Part shown: piece by piece, positions 22,032 to 33,757 of the stretch
Layout of the letters: every line of letters begins with the position of its first letter
Position numbering within the stretch: position 1 is the stretch's first letter
From: Epiperipatus broadwayi
Taxonomy: Eukaryota > Onychophora > Udeonychophora > Euonychophora > Peripatidae
DNA: 64,000 nt
Assembly (NCBI GenBank): GCA_028023455.1
Contig: JAQFVV010000036.1
Span: 4,339,576 to 4,403,575 of the forward strand
Direction of reading: 5' to 3'
The notes under the pieces: model-generated
What the model was told of the DNA's origin: nothing
The model's database searches: none
What the model saw: only the letters and a program-made list of their open reading frames with translations
Translations under genes and position numbers: made by a program

Positions 22032-22440
22032 AGGGTATATGAGGACAGACTTTCACACGACCCACCACTCTCCACACTATCTCATAACACTGATACACAT
22101 GAACACATATATGTTGAAAAGATAAATAATCACCAATATATGCATTTCATGCTAAACCAGCAATCATCAGTTGGTCCAGATTACCATCTCTACCCATACA
22201 TGCTATAAGTGCTCAGATATATATTAAGATAGCCAATCCTCATACTTTAATGGTCAGGCTTCAATCTACTCTACACTCCAACTCTTCAATTGTCCATCCA
22301 ATTAAAAATCTGATAATGGAACGCTCAAAGGCCACCCTAAGGCCAAGATTCTTGTCACACCCATGTTGACCTAAAGTCAATCTGACACCTCATGTACAGG
22401 ACATAATCCATTCAATATATATAGAAGGGATGGGCAGACA
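22032..22440 (-). mobile_element. HH-1 element copy on the minus strand
   Basis: Reverse complement of the family. Starting from 22440 it reads AATGGATTATGTCCTGTACA, TCAACATGGGTGTGACA, CCATTATCAGATTTTTA, CTGACCATTAAAGTATGA, the ribozyme, GTGATTATTTATCTTTTC, GAGATAGTGTGGAGAG and GTCGTGTGAAAGTCTGTCC. It is among the longest copies and holds the best-preserved HH-1 ribozyme. Confidence 0.85.
22120..22189 (-). ncRNA. Type I hammerhead ribozyme, core intact (HH-1)
   Basis: Both invariant core segments are present: CUGAUGA (22170-22164) and GAAA (22148-22145), 15 nt apart as in every copy. Stem I: AGAU, UAAUC and ACCAA pair with UUGGU, GAUUA and AUCU, with the UGG bulge. Stem II has UGCU/AGCA, but its closing pair is U-U where G-C is usual. 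After GAAA come eight bases forming a two-base-pair stem III and ending in the cleavage triplet AUA, directly followed by UUGGU. The weak closing pair may lower activity. A type I fold with a minimal stem III is the form known from animal SINE-like and Penelope-linked hammerheads. Confidence 0.8.
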
Positions 22441-23695
22441 TCTCTACTATGTAATAACTGTAATATAAACAGTTTACTCTATACCCTCTCTTACACATAA
22501 GAATTATATATATATTCACAATCCTTAAATTGACTTAAAATGTGTATTAATAATAATGTTAGGATTGCTCTTTAAACGTAAATCAAATACATATAGAAAA
22601 ACATAGATGCATATTTATAATTGAAACACTTTTCTTATTCTGGCTATAAAATTCAACATTGCATCAATTAATGCTTTGACTGCCTGACTCGTCAAAAAAT
22701 GAGTAGATTTGACGTCACTCTAAATCGGCTACTTTTTATCCCACGTATACATATTATACGTCATTCGAAAAAAAATCAAAAGTTCTGTAAGATGGTGCCC
22801 TCTTCAGAATTATCTTATAAGTAAAAAATCAATAAAAATGACCATATATGTCAAACAAAACCAAAGCACTGCCTCCTCACCACCTTTTCTTGAATCCTAT
22901 TGGTTGTCCAACTTCTGTCAAAAAGGGAAATGGCTGCCAAAAAGTAAAAAGTTACATTCGTTTTGATTTTTATTATGAAAATGATAAACGAATGTTTACA
23001 ACATTTTAAACAATATTTGAATTGAATTACAAAATTATTGTTGATAAAATAATACTAAAAATCAAATTATTTTAGAAAAATAGTTAAGATATTACCAAGA
23101 ATTATTTATTTATTGCTACATATTTATCATAACGTTAAAGTGAAAAAAAAAAATTGCTGATGCAATCTTTTTTGGTTGGTTGAATAGCGTTTACTTTTAT
23201 TTCACTGCAATTGAATATTTTTTAAATTATAAATCAAATTTTATTTTTGAAAAGACTTTTGTTTACTTTTGTAATCTAACAATTTAGTAATATACTTTTT
23301 ACAAACGAAACTAACGTATTTATATTAATAAAAGTGAATCTATTTTAACAATAAATTTTGTTAAAGTTGTGAGTTGGCCAATTAAAAGTTTTGATTTTTA
23401 ACTCATTCGGCCAATTAAATAATAATCGTTGAAAGGGTTAAATTTACAATAAAGCATTCTGTTTCTCCCTCTTTCTTTTGAAAATAAAAAGAAAAACTAT
23501 AATGATAAAACAACACTGCAGGAGAATGTGGACGGAGTCATTTTAAGTTAAACAACTTTGTAATAATTTTAAAGCATTCGGTATTTATTATAGCCGGTAA
23601 GTAAAAATAAGATAAAATAAAATTGACTTATTCAGCTAACTTCCAATTTATTCCACATATATTTGTTGAACGAAGATTTTCACAGGTTGCATGTA
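22441..23695. other. POPDC intron, nothing firm
   Basis: 22690-22950 is less AT-rich (GACGTCACTC, palindrome-like ACGTATACATATTATACGT, AAATGGCTGCC) and could be a regulatory patch or repeat end. The remainder is featureless. Confidence 0.4.
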
Positions 23696-24965
23696 TAAAA
23701 GACATATTTTGCGGGTTCAACCATGTTAAAAATTTGAATATTTATATACCAACGTTTCGACTTGATCACACAAGTTATCTACCGGATGATAAAAGGTAGA
23801 AAGCTAATAGCTGATTTATTCATGAAAAATATAAAAACTCGTGCTTTAGAATCATCATCTTTAAAACCTCTCATTTGGCTCCAATACATAGATGACACTT
23901 TTGTCATATGGCAACATGGATAAAATAAATTAGATATTTTTTCTTACATTTAAATAATATGCATCCGCATATTAAATTTACAATGGAGACAGAGTCTGAT
24001 GGAAAACTCCGATTTCTTGATGTTGTGGTCACCAGAACACCAAATAGTTTATCTTTTTCGATTTACAGAAAAAAATACACACACGGACAGATATTTACAT
24101 TTACATTCTCACCATCATTCAACTCAGATAGTTTCTTTAGCCAAAACTCTTTTAAATAGAGCAATTAACCTTTCAGATAAGTCACATATGAAAGAAGAAA
24201 TAAATCATATTAATAGTGTTTTATTAGCAAATAGTTATAATTATAAATTTATTAAACAAACCTTATTTTAAGCCCAAAACAGACAAAATAGGAAACAAAA
24301 AGATGATAAATCAGCTATTAAGATATGTGTTCCATATGTAAAAGGAACTACAGACAGTATTGGATGTATATTAAAATGCTATAATATAGCATTTTCTACT
24401 CATCAAAAGATCAGCTATATAATAACCAAACCTAAGGATTCAATCCTTCTTGAATCTCATGGTGTTTATCAAATCTCATGTGAAAATTGTAAAGCTTCTT
24501 ACATAGGTATGAGTAATCGTCACATCAGTGTTAGGAGAGATGAGCATGCAAATGCAGTTAAACAACACTCATCATCATCAGCACTCTCATTCCATACTAT
24601 AGATTCAGGTCATAAAATTGATTTTTCTAGTACCAGGATCATATCCAGATGATAATCTCTACCAGGGCAAAATCAGAGAAGCCATTGAGATACTTAAAAG
24701 GCCAGATTGTATCAATAAGTGAGATGATATATGCAAACTTCCTCCTATTTGAAAACATTTTTTTAAAAAAACATTTTTAATTTAACATTTTTGCTATTGG
24801 TGGAACTTTAAGGTATTTATAAAATCAGTGATTGCAGCGCCTCTACAATCGTCTTTCTACCTTTTATCACCCAGTAGATGACGTATGTGATCAAGTAAAA
24901 ACATCTCGGTATATAAATACTTAAATTTTTAACATGGATGAATCTGCAAAATATGTCTTTTATAT
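23696..24965 (+). mobile_element. Penelope-like element with inverted terminal repeats
   Basis: A deleted Penelope-like element. About 108-bp repeats at 23696-23803 and 24853-24965 are inverted relative to each other, both beginning or ending at TAAAAGACATATTTTGC. Inside is a 5'-deleted reverse transcriptase plus GIY-YIG endonuclease. Penelope-like elements are known for terminal repeats in direct or inverted orientation. Read from the left repeat on the minus strand, GACUUG-UGUGAU-CAAGUC would be a 6-bp stem followed at once by GAAA (ancestral reading, combining both arms), reminiscent of the hammerheads known in such repeats, although the CUGAUGA box is not intact. Confidence 0.8.
23805..24756 (+). 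pseudogene. Penelope RT and GIY-YIG endonuclease, broken
   Basis: The first frame has KPLIWLQYIDDTFVIWQHG, the catalytic YIDD block typical of Penelope reverse transcriptases (W-x-x-Y-x-DDTF), followed by a stop. The thumb region continues through two frames (FLDVVVTRTPNSLSFSIYRK; LLNRAINLSDKSHMKEEINH). The last part has GVYQISCENCKASYIGMSNR with the GIY-YIG signature (GVY...YIG), HISVRRDEH, and KIREAIEILKRPDCINK. Everything upstream of the YIDD block is missing, and several stops and frameshifts break the frame. Non-functional. Confidence 0.85.
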
Positions 24966-25070
24966 ATATATATTCCACACAAAATAAATTTTAAAAAATC
25001 ATGTAGATCAAATATGTAAGCTAATGATCTGTTAGTACATAACTATATATGTGGTATTTCAGTATTAAAG

Positions 25071-25327
25071 CTGCAACATGAAGCACATATTAGACTCACT
25101 GTGCCTGTTCACATTTGTATCAACCCACTGATAACTTTGTAATCTTGTGATCTGACCAAAATAACATGTACATGGATCTTGTACATGACTTTCTTCAGCA
25201 AAAAAAAAAACAAAACATGCATATGGATCTTGTACATGGTATTTTGGCAAGAATTACAAAGTTATTGGAAGGTTGGTATGAATGTCAACAGGTGCACTAG
25301 GTCTAATACATGTTCCATGTTGCAGGA
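25071..25327. mobile_element. Fold-back element FB7
   Basis: Left arm 25071-25180 and right arm 25215-25327 are diverged inverted copies (CTGCAACATG...TAACTTTGTAAT and ATTACAAAGTTATTGG...CATGTTGCAG) around a short loop with an A-run. No ORF, and no target duplication was recognised. Confidence 0.7.
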
Positions 25328-26194
25328 CTAAAAATAAGTAAAAGCAAAAAATAGTACAACTTACAACATTAACAAACAACTTTTAAGAACAACATTTAAA
25401 ATACAATTTCAACATTAACAAAAAAAGATGCAACTTTAAAAAACTAACAACTTTTAAGAATGACATTTAAAATAAAAAAATTAAAATGTGATTTGCAATA
25501 TTACAATAATTATGTCATTAATAAAAAAATAGTTAGTTAGAATATATACCAAACAAGCAGTAAATGATTTTGATTTTTAAGTAATTTGAATAAAAATACA
25601 TTAACTATATTTCTAGGACATTTACCATGTAACATATAACAGGAATTTAGGTGGTAAAAACAAAAGTTTTTCTATATACTATTACCACAGAAAATGGACA
25701 TCTGCAGTAAACATTTTTGCTCTGAAAATGAAACCATGTGATTGCAAAGTATGCTGAGACTTTTCATAAAACTGCTAATAAATATTTTTTATAAAGAAAT
25801 TAAACCAAAACTACAAAAAAAAAAATTACATATTAATTATGACACTTTCATTGAATTTTTATTTATCCTGACAGAAACATTTTTTTTCATGTCATTAGTA
25901 TTGCTATGAATATGTGTTTCAATTTTGTGTATTCTCCACCACATGAATTCTGTGAGTCCAAATGCTGTCTTGCTGTCTTTTTTTTAAAAAAAATTTTTTT
26001 ATTTAAACATGAAGTGTTTTTTGTACACTGAAAAGGTTTACATTGTATTTAAAGCATACATATTAAAAAAAGGAATACATACTGCACAGTCTTGAATATA
26101 CAGATCAACAGTCTTTAATCAGTGATGAGTTCATCAGTGAGGAGCTATGTATCTGTTTAGTCATTTAGTTTCTTGGTAAGAATCTTGCTGTCTT
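25328..26194. other. POPDC intron, nothing recognised
   Basis: AT-rich. The 25360-25480 segment has two similar AACAACTTTTAAGAA blocks. Confidence 0.5.
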
Positions 26195-26690
26195 TTGTTG
26201 CTGCTTATTTTGTCATTTGGTAGAACCCCACAGTCTCTCAATATTTTGGGTGTGCAACTCCTCCTCTGGATTGATGAAATTATAGGTGTGGTTGACATGG
26301 AAATGGTCATAACTAACTTCAGTTAATTCATCACTTTTATACACCTTTTAACAGTATTAATATATGGTAGAACCCTGTTCAGCATTACATTTGATGGCTT
26401 CCATGAGTCTTCAATTTTGATGATAAAACATTTGTCTGTTTCCCTACATAAACCACCAAACATCCACTGCTCGGGGAGAATTCAACCTGCTTGATTTTTT
26501 CTTCTGAAAAATAGGCTCTCATCAATTTCTATGATTTTGTTCACCTCTCCAATTTTTCAGTTTTACCATTGCAACATAGCAATGGTACAAATTTCTCTTT
26601 AGTTATCCCAGTCAATGACTGTTTTACCTGATATTCCAAGCTCATGTTCTTTCCATTCCTGTTTTAATTAAATTTTTGTTTAATGTATTT
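26195..26690 (-). pseudogene. Merlin/IS1595-type transposase remnant
   Basis: Minus-strand frames read, in order, ELGISGKTVIDWDN (the DW-x-N segment before the catalytic core), KIIEIDESLFFRRKNQAG with the first catalytic Asp of the DDE core still present (EIDES), EQWMFGGLCRETDKCFIIK, and further on HFHVNHTYNFINPEEELHTQ followed by NIERLWGSTK. This is the order in ISXO2-like (IS1595/Merlin) transposases. Stops and frameshifts interrupt it, and the segment with the second Asp is degraded. Dead copy; terminal inverted repeats were not identified. Confidence 0.8.
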
Positions 26691-27660
26691 TGTGCATTAG
26701 CAACTTCTTTATTTGCTGGGGCAATATTTTTTATATAAGTAAAATAATTCCTTTTAAGCTTTTTTTTTCTATAACTTCTACAATTGCCTATTTATTTAGT
26801 GTTATATGCATGTGTCTCTCTATAACCATTTTTTTTTAATGTGCATTCACTGTGGTTGGATTTATGGTCTCAGGTTACTACACAGTGAATGGTGAAGCCC
26901 ACATATATATGACTGTATATATGTAGAGTTTCACTATATAGGATATTGGTAGACGGATAGGATTAATAAAGTTTTCAACTAAATCAATAAGGTCATTTTT
27001 CTCACAATTTAGTATCATTTTATTTTTTAAAAGATTCCTTCGTTAATTAATTATTAGTTAAATGCTTTTAAGTTTAAGTTATTAATCATTAAAGATTGAT
27101 TACTTATTTCTGTGAATCGAGATTAACGCTAATTAAATAATGTGTAGAGACCGCCAACTGAGAGACAATGAAATTTTCCTCCGAATCTTAAGTGAGAAAA
27201 TGACCGCAGGTCTTTCTATATGTTTGAGAGTTTTCGGATTCTCCTATTCTTCATTATTATATCCACATATCTGCAAACTATCCTCACAATAAATACATCT
27301 ATGTTGAAACCACTGCTTTTTTTCTGGCAAAAAATGATCAACAATATTTAATAAAACAAAAATAAAATACCGCGTTTAGATAATATAACACTTGCTTAAC
27401 TCGCTAAAATAGTAATCGTGTGACTATTGCAAAGAAAATAATTGTGTCACATGGTTGCTGAATAGCTTTGCTTAAATTTGGGGTTTTTCTCAAGTTGAAA
27501 TTATCCTTCTGTGAGTTTATATTATCCTCATATGTGCATATTTGTAGATATTTCTATTAATTCCCTATTGCAATATACTCTTAGGTAAGTTTGATTTATA
27601 TTTGGATTAGTCCTTTTCATCTAATCATTCAGTAGCAATAATTACATATGAATATATTCA
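26691..27660. other. POPDC intron, nothing recognised
   Basis: AT-rich. 26850-26950 may contain the edge of the Merlin element, but no terminal repeat could be defined. Confidence 0.4.
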
Positions 27661-27833
27661 CATATTTAACTCATGTATATAGACACATATTTAATTCATG
27701 TATATAGACACATATTTTAATTCCTGTATGTAGACACACATTTAACCCATGTATATAGTCATATATTTAGTTCATGTACATAGATGCATATTTAATTCCT
27801 ATATGTAGATGCATATTTAATTCATGTATATAG
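27661..27833. repeat. Minisatellite, unit about 27 bp
   Basis: Six to seven imperfect copies of CATATTTAATTCATGTATAT plus AGACA. Units differ by point changes. Confidence 0.9.
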
Positions 27834-28370
27834 AATAATAACTCTTTCTAGGTTAAACATAATGCATTTACACACATCAGGGTATGTCTATTTTAAATTA
27901 AATTCTTACATTATAATTCTACATTTCATTTAGCAAGATGAACTTTAACAATTTGACATATATTTCTCATACTCTTTATTATAAAGCTTAACTTCGAATC
28001 AATGTTATATGTTTTATCACTTTAAAAATAAACGAAATCAGTGAATCCATTATTGCATTTCACCACTTCTCTCAATGTATTTCAATTTACCTTTTTGTTA
28101 ATTTTAATAACAATGATGACAATTATATTATCCTATAAGAAATTATTTTGGTACATAACATTTTATCATTTTGTTGAATTAATCATTTTAAATAACTACA
28201 TTTCATTTTATTTTTCTGAAATGCTTTTCTTACAACATTTTTGTAAATATCTTTAAATATTTCAAATGTTATCTAGAGTTGTCTTGGAGCTGAATAATAT
28301 ATATTTTCTTTGATGGTCACATAGGCATGTTTTTTCATCTTTATGACTTCTACATGGTGTGGCAAGGAGA
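27834..28370. other. Nothing recognised
   Basis: AT-rich. Confidence 0.5.
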
Positions 28371-28800
28371 GCAAGATATTCTTATTAGACAGACATTCTA
28401 GCATTTACTGTGTAGATAAGTGGTTTCTTTATATTAGTTTATGGCAACCTCAGATTTCTTTTTAATTGCAGCACTTCTCTAATTAATGGTCACAGTGGCT
28501 CCAAACTTAGTTGGTCCAATTATTTAAACTCTTCACTATAGACTGACTAAATACTGAAGTGCTATTTACTGCAAAGCAACTGTTGCAGTCAATCAACTGC
28601 ATCTCCTGGAATTGATCAATTGCTCACTTTATATAATCCAACTTCCCACAATTTTTTACCATCTTTTTTAATCTCACCCATGCTGACCAACCTGTTTTTC
28701 AAAAATGTGTTGACTTCTTTTGCCTAAGGCAAGAAAGTGACACTATCTCTTTTTAATGAATTAATTACAGCATTTCTATATTGTAATTCATAAACATTCA
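28371..28800 (+). pseudogene. Possible very old LINE reverse-transcriptase fragment
   Basis: A plus-strand frame around 28590-28750 reads SPGIDQLLTLYNPTSHNFLP and ends near a GKK motif, resembling the KSPGIDGL...P...F...PKKG segment at the start of non-LTR reverse transcriptases. It is short and heavily decayed. Confidence 0.3.
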
Positions 28801-31800
28801 GCTCTAACAAAAAAATATTATATTGGTCACATTTGAAAACCACAGATTTTTAATGATAAAAATTTGTTAATTTAATGTGTCATTTAATTTCTAATTGTAC
28901 ATTTTAAATATTAATTTTTTTTTTCAGAGAATTCAAATGTACACATTTTGTTTTTATAACTATGTCAGCTTTCTTTTTTAAAATCAAACCATTTTAAAAT
29001 GGGAAGGGGGTGTAACTTCAGGATATATGAAACAATGTGTTTGTTTCAATATATATATATTTTAACGTTAAAAATTATTTTATATATATAATATTTTACA
29101 ATGGGTACTGTATTTTACATTTATTATATATATATTGTAATTATAATAAAAATAATAAATTTAATGGTAACAAACAATTATAAACAATCCTTAAATCTGC
29201 AAAAGTACTTTCAGTTAATTTCTTAAACCTGCCTCAACTGCCATTAAATTAAAAAAAAAAAACAAAGCGGAAGCAAACGTCATCAAATTATTAAATGCAT
29301 TTTATTCCTATTTATAAAAATTGCCTCCTTAATTTTTCTTTTATTATGGTTTCTCTCTTCATGAAGAATTTTCACATTTTCAAAATCAAATTTAAATTTT
29401 GTAAATATAAATTTAAATTTGTTTTTGAAAATGATTTAATATTATTTAATACAAATTTAAGTTATTTTTTAGACTGAAATTAAATATAAACTTTTTGATC
29501 TTTTATTCAACACATTTATATACTATAAGTTGATTTTTTATTAATTATATTTTTATTAAAATAAAATTATTTTCCTTTTTTTTTCTTTTTTTTATTTACT
29601 AATCAAAGTTTATATAAAAATGAAATAATTTAGGAGATAGAAAAAATAATAGTGATTTAGCTTGTATCTTAATAAAAAAAAATATGCTCTGAGAAATAGT
29701 GTTATTTAAGATATATTTTTTTGCAGTAAAACTTCATACAACAACAAACACTTTTATTAAAATTCAGTTATTAATTATATTAAAAAAACAAAGATTAATA
29801 GGAAGATTTTGATTAGAGGTATTTTCTTTATTTTTCTTGATGTCATTAATTTTCACTTCACTAATATTTAGTAAAAAAGCTAATATACATCAATTAAACT
29901 GTAAATGTCACATTGATATTAAGAAACAAATATTTGTAAATTTACAAAAATTAGTAATAAAAAAATTGAGTAATCATAAACTTTTTTGTTTTTGCAAAGT
30001 AAGTAATCTTTAAAATGCATAAGTGTAGAAGATACTTTTACCTCTTATATAGAATAAATATCTTCTCTCTATTGTCTTTGAACTCTCAGTAATTTTTATT
30101 GCTTACAATAATGACATCTAGGAATCAAAATGAATATACTATTGTTTAAATTATTCAAAACATTTCTTTAATTAAATTATTAAATTAAGGAATTTAAACA
30201 AGGTCCTGCAATTGTGGCACACATTGTTGATCATAGTGCCAATAATAATCTTTTGTAAAAAATCAATTAATAATTAAAAAGCAATTGATGTATTTTAATA
30301 TTAACTAAAAAGTCACTTAAATTAAAATTAGTTTTTGATGAATTTTCCTTTTCCTATTAAGAATAGGTATGGATTTTATTTTATTTTCACTACTTATATA
30401 TTACCTTTTGTGCTATTATATAATATTTATTTGAAATTATTAGTATATACGCCTATATTTATTTTAAATATTTAAAAAAAATCTTGTTTTCACTTTAGTA
30501 GAGGTTGAGATGGATGTCTGATAAGAAATTTAAACAGATGGACTGATAAATGTTTTTTTTTTATTAGTGATACTATTTTTCTTTTACGCTAAAAATTTAA
30601 ATAATAAAATTTTAAAATAATTATTTTACTTTAAGCTTTATGTTAATGTAATGTTTTATAGTATTAAATATAGTTTGAAAAAGTGTGTGTTAATTTTGAT
30701 TTCATATAGTTTTAAATGTACAGAAGTGAGTATTAAATTTTAATGCTAATTCGATGCAGTTATATGCAAAAGTTTTGAATTCAAAGTTCTTTCACACTTT
30801 TTACAAACTACATTATTTTTATACTTTAAAATGATTAAAATTATTTTATTTTGAAAATATTGTAAATTCATCTAAATTATCAAATTTGTGTAATGTCCTA
30901 AAGGTTTGTTTGTAGAAAAGAAAATATCCAAATGTGAGATAAATGGTTTGTATTATCAAAATAAATATAATTTTAAATATCTTGAGAAATAAAAAATGAT
31001 AATAGACATTCATTGGTGATAACAAGTTGATGGTATTATCAACAACAGCTGCCTCACCTATTAATAAATATAATACTATTTTTTTTTTACTTATAAATAT
31101 GAAAAAAAAATAGATTAACTTTTACAATAATGCAGTGTAATACAAATTGCGAAATGTTGCTGAATTATGTAATTGTGATTATTTTTAATGATTTGGATCA
31201 CAACATATGCAAGAGTTTTTAATAGTAGTGAATGACAGGTTATAAACTAATAATACATACATAAGATGGAAATCAAATAACAAAGTTCCAAACTAAGACA
31301 TATAATTTCAATGTATGATCAGTTTCTGTGCAAAAAAAATTAAGATATATTTTATTTTACATTCAGTTTCTTTGTAAGCATAGATTTATTTAAATAGTGC
31401 AGCACTTTAATAACATACTTGCTTAACCGATTCATTCTTCATTCAAAACGTCCTGTAGTTGAATTACAATGCAGACATTTTATTGTCTTTATATTAGGCT
31501 TATCCTGGATCATATTTTATAAAATCCTAAATAGGTATGGTTTTGGCACATGTTATTTTTTTTGTTTAGTTATGTAATAGTGACATTAGATTTTTATATG
31601 ATAGCAAAAATGCTATCTTTTTCACAAAGGTAACAGACAATAAATCAAGTAAATATGTACCATATCTTGCTTGATAAAAATAAATTACTTATCAGGCTAA
31701 GTAATGGTAGTATGATGACATTTGAACAGCTTCTTGTATACTTTACACATGTATATAATATATAAGGCATAACGATAAATTAATAAATACATAAAAAATT

Positions 31801-32395
31801 ACAATTCACAATTTCAATAACAACAATCCAATACAAAGACATATTACTTTTTTAGAATGGTTTCGCAACTACAAATTGTTGCTACATAATTTTAAATAAA
31901 TATTATATATTTTTCACTGGATAATGGTTATCGATATTCTGGAGAATAATGTTTTATTCATTTTTATAACTAATTTAGTACTGGCTTAATAAATATCTGT
32001 AACTAATCAAATCTTTCATATTTTCATTTGCTCTTCTAAAACCTATTATAAATTCTAAGCTGTAATCTTATGAAAAATATCCCAGAACGCATATATTCTG
32101 AGACAGTTTGAAGTATGACAATTTTTACAAGATGGCTGCTTTACAAGAGCACGTGGCAAATCTAGAAGATTTGATTGGTTGCATACATACATTCATATAT
32201 ATATATATAAAACATGAGTTCAGATAAATATTTACAACTATATGTAAGTAATAATTTAAACAAATTTTGTTTACCTTTCAAAAATTTTGTTTCTTTCTTC
32301 CACTTTTACCTTTGTATAATTTTACAACACATTTGATCATTAAATAAAATAGTTATATATACTTAAATAAGGATAGACTTAATTTCAATTAGAAA
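28801..32395. other. POPDC intron, longest featureless stretch
   Basis: Extremely AT-rich with T- and A-runs. 29200-29280 is loosely similar to 5520-5600. 32100-32180 is slightly richer in GC. No gene or mobile element was recognised on either strand. Confidence 0.5.
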
Positions 32396-32428
32396 GTTAA
32401 CACTGGTTCAGAAAAGTGAGTTTCATAC

Positions 32429-32765
32429 CTAAGCTTTCTGAATGTGTACTACTACTTGATCGTCTCTGAAAAGACCTCATTAAGTGAGATCTCATTGTAC
32501 CCGTAGTTCCCGTATGCACAGCATCAACACTAACACTACGTGTAAAATGGCGTTTCCAGAAACAGTCATTATGACGTGATAATGGATGAGCCGAGCCCTT
32601 TTTCGGATGGAATAGCTCATTGAGCGAATACAGTTTATGTGTTATATCTTTTCCTATTAAGTTATGAAGAACAGCTTGTATAAAAGGTTTACTTTTAAAA
32701 AATTGTTGGGTATGCCGCCTAGACCAGCAGATATACCGACTGTTCTCCACTGCAGTTATTGTTAC
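32429..32765 (-). CDS. POPDC: POPDC gene, exon for the C-terminal half of the Popeye domain
   Basis: The exon starts after ...TTTTTTTATAG (3' splice site, 32767-32766) in phase 0. It encodes VTITAVENSRYICWSRRHTQ, then a PFIQAVLHNLIGKDITHKLY block and SLNE, which is the conserved end of the Popeye domain (R-Y-x-x-W ... LIG-D-I--KLY-LN). About 60 further residues are basic and serine-rich. The leading VTIT completes the FQVT motif begun in the 46.2-kb exon; with DSPE it forms the phosphate-binding part of the domain, by which POPDC membrane proteins bind cAMP. The 5' splice site is AG|GTATGA (32428). Exon length 337 leaves one base, G, matching the 13.9-kb exon. Read-through would give an alternative end FLNQC at 32397-32399. 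Confidence 0.9.
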
Positions 32766-33009
32766 CTATAAAAAAATATAATTAGATTTAAATACACACA
32801 CATTAAAAAAAGATGATTTTACATTATAAATATGTATTGATATTTTTTATATATTTATAAAAAAAGTTGCTTTTAAAATTTAAATAAACAAAACCTAAAG
32901 GTAAATTAATAAAGGATTTTACCAATAAAGTATTTAAAATTTACAGAAAGCATGGAAACAATATTTTTAAACAAAAGACTACAAATATAGTACTAACACT
33001 GTTTAATAA

Positions 33010-33122
33010 CTTCTTTTTCCTATGCCATAGCATCGGCCGGGAGGCGAACCCGCAACAACTGTCTGCAACCAACTGCTTACTTGCAAGGCGGTTGCGCTGA
33101 CCTCTCGGCTAACAACGCTTAA
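33010..33122 (-). mobile_element. SINE-A copy
   Basis: Minus-strand copy with CATAGCATCGGCCGGGAGGC, CTTGCAAGGCGG and CCTCTCGGCTAACAACGCTT in plus orientation. It has a small insertion near the B box (CGCAACAACTGTC). The target duplication is unclear. Confidence 0.85.
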
Positions 33123-33234
33123 CTTTAATGAAATAATTTTATGTAATTAACCCAATACAGAAAAATGTCATTGAAAATGCGAGATAAATTTTTGTTCGGA
33201 AGATAAGGAATAAACATGAATTTAATATTTTATT

Positions 33235-33757
33235 TTGTTTAAAAAGAAAATGCACATACATACTTCAAACACGAAGGCTTTTTCTTTGTTTCTTGCAGTT
33301 CATTTCTGGAATATCTTTTCTAATCATCTACCAATAATCTGCCAACAGTGCAGGGCACCATTTACGACTGTAACCCGTATCAATGACTGTGATATTCCAA
33401 ACACACTGGATCAATGGAAAAGACGTCTAAATGAAAATTGAAAGTGTACAGTTTTATGTATATTTTGAAGCCCACTTTTATTGGCCAATAGAATTTCATC
33501 CTCAACGTGATAATTTTTTTATTCTAATATTTCTTAGTAAATTATCGGATACACTTTTGAAAGCCTCATATTATCTGCAAATTGCTGTCCTGCAAATGAC
33601 ATTCAAATTTCTCATTCTTTTGAAATTGTTCAATTTGAAGATCATTAAATATTTTTTTGTAACTTTTATTTGGAGTAATTTTCAGAAACAACGGAAACAA
33701 ATAGATAAATGCATCACTTTTTCTACTGAGAGCCTTTGCAAATCATTTCAAGAGTAG
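33235..33757 (+). other. Coding-like remnant, unidentified
   Basis: A plus-strand frame includes HFWNIFSNHLPIICQQCRAP followed by FTTVTRINDCDIPNTLDQWK and a stop at 33441. The composition is protein-like and less AT-rich than the intron around it. No family was recognised; a decayed transposon ORF is the likeliest source. Confidence 0.3.

Noticed and set aside
27661-27833. CRISPR-like array
   Set aside because: The units are contiguous and diverged without spacers: an ordinary eukaryotic minisatellite.
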